A stretch of DNA of 7,109 nucleotides from Bacteroidales bacterium UBA1266 (GTDB taxonomy: Bacteria; Bacteroidota; Bacteroidia; Bacteroidales; WCHB1-69), in assembly GCA_002308135.1 (NCBI GenBank), contig DBVK01000017.1:20098-27206 (forward strand), given 5' to 3'. Under the pieces are notes generated by a model that saw only the letters and a program-made list of their open reading frames with translations, searched no databases and was not told where the DNA came from. The position numbers and the translations under genes were made by a program. Below are positions 6,536 through 7,109 of this stretch, one piece after another (position 1 is the first letter of the stretch; each line of letters opens with the position of its first letter).

Positions 6536-7109
6536 ATGGATTTAAGAAGAGTTGTCGTTACCGGACTAGGAGCCCTTACACCCATTGGAAACACCTTCCC
6601 TGACTTTTGGAAGCATTTGTTGGAGGGTGTAAGCGGCGCCGGGCCCATCACCCGTTTTGACGCATCCCATTTCAGGACCCGATTCGCCTGCGAAGTCAAG
6701 GATTTTGACATTCTGCAGTATACGGACAAAAAGGAGTCCCGGAAAATGGATTTGTTTTCCCAGTTCGCCATTGCCGCTTCGGACGAGGCCATACAGATGG
6801 CCGGCTTGGACAACAATGATATAGACAAGCGCCGCGTGGGCGTGATTTTCAGTACCGGCATGGGCGGTTGCGGATCGTTCTACCACGAAGCCAAAGACTT
6901 GGATCTGGAGGATCCGCGTTTGTCCCCTTTCTTTGTCACCCGCGTCATCTCGGACATCGCATCCGGACATATTTCCATACGCCACGGATATATGGGGATG
7001 AACTATTCCATCTCCTCCGCGTGCGCTTCTTCAGCCAACGCCATTGCCGACGCATTCACCTATATACGCATAGGTAAAGCGGACGCCATTGTGGCAGGTG
7101 GAGCCGAAG
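6536..7109 (+). CDS. fabF: Beta-ketoacyl-ACP synthase II (FabF), 3' end outside the window
   Basis: The frame is open from ATG 6536 to the window end: 191 codons of an expected 410-420, so only the N-terminal part is present. FabF condenses malonyl-ACP with acyl-ACP in chain elongation. The start VVVTGLGALTPIGN (residues 6-19), the motif GVSGAGPITRFDAS (31-44) and the active-site region SSACASSANAI (160-170) are typical; Cys163 aligns with the nucleophile of E. coli FabF. The two catalytic histidines and the C-terminal gating loop lie beyond the end. Residues 103-112 read VIFSTGMGGC and 150-157 HGYMGMNY, where most homologues I recall have a GSGIGGL-like and a GP-containing sequence. It follows acpP by 18 bp, presumably on the same transcript. 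A paralogue serving a specialised acyl pathway is possible. Confidence 0.92.
   Translation, partial: MDLRRVVVTGLGALTPIGNTFPDFWKHLLEGVSGAGPITRFDASHFRTRFACEVKDFDILQYTDKKESRKMDLFSQFAIAASDEAIQMAGLDNNDIDKRRVGVIFSTGMGGCGSFYHEAKDLDLEDPRLSPFFVTRVISDIASGHISIRHGYMGMNYSISSACASSANAIADAFTYIRIGKADAIVAGGAE

Noticed and set aside
6271..6861. A 196-codon minus-strand open frame opposite acpP and the start of fabF
   Set aside because: It covers two well-supported genes on the other strand, and its Ser-rich composition is what the complement of these genes would give.
1..7109. CRISPR arrays, tRNA or rRNA genes, insertion sequences, phage or toxin-antitoxin genes
   Set aside because: No direct-repeat array, cloverleaf, transposase motif or matching small gene pair was seen. 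The window is almost fully covered by ordinary chromosomal genes.

Overview
The window looks like chromosomal DNA from a member of the Bacteroidota, most likely the order Bacteroidales. Four things suggest this. Start codons lack Shine-Dalgarno sequences. The divergent intergenic region carries two matches to the Bacteroidetes -7 promoter element (TAnnTTTG). There is a TPR / beta-propeller / OmpA-C protein of a type abundant in this phylum. A beta-helix lipoprotein has an acidic stretch after the lipid cysteine. Genus cannot be fixed from the sequence. I see no phage, insertion sequence, CRISPR array, rRNA or tRNA.

Layout: positions 1-6084 hold four genes on the minus strand. In transcription order they are a YfcC/DcuC-type 12-13 helix transporter (4468-6078 or 6084), a right-handed beta-helix lipoprotein (2953-4389), a 649-residue exported TPR / PD40 propeller / OmpA-C protein (934-2883), and the epoxyqueuosine reductase gene queG (14-934). 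Gaps are 78 bp, 69 bp, and a one-base TAATG stop/start overlap, so they may form one transcription unit. About 200 bp of AT-rich DNA (6085-6277) separates this block from a plus-strand pair: acpP (acyl carrier protein, 6278-6517) and fabF (beta-ketoacyl-ACP synthase II, from 6536 and cut by the window end).

How they fit together: acpP and fabF supply the carrier and the condensing enzyme of type II fatty acid synthesis, or of a specialised acyl pathway if this is a second copy. On the other strand, the lipoprotein and the OmpA-type protein are both envelope proteins and may work together. The transporter and queG have no obvious functional link to them.

The most unusual feature is a perfect 13-bp inverted repeat with a 5-nt loop at 845-875, about 60 nt inside queG. 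In the direction of transcription it is followed at once by CTTTTTG. It resembles an intrinsic terminator or attenuator lying in the start of an open reading frame, just after the OmpA-type gene ends. I found no convincing wholly new system. The other genes belong to recognisable families, with some unusual details listed under findings.
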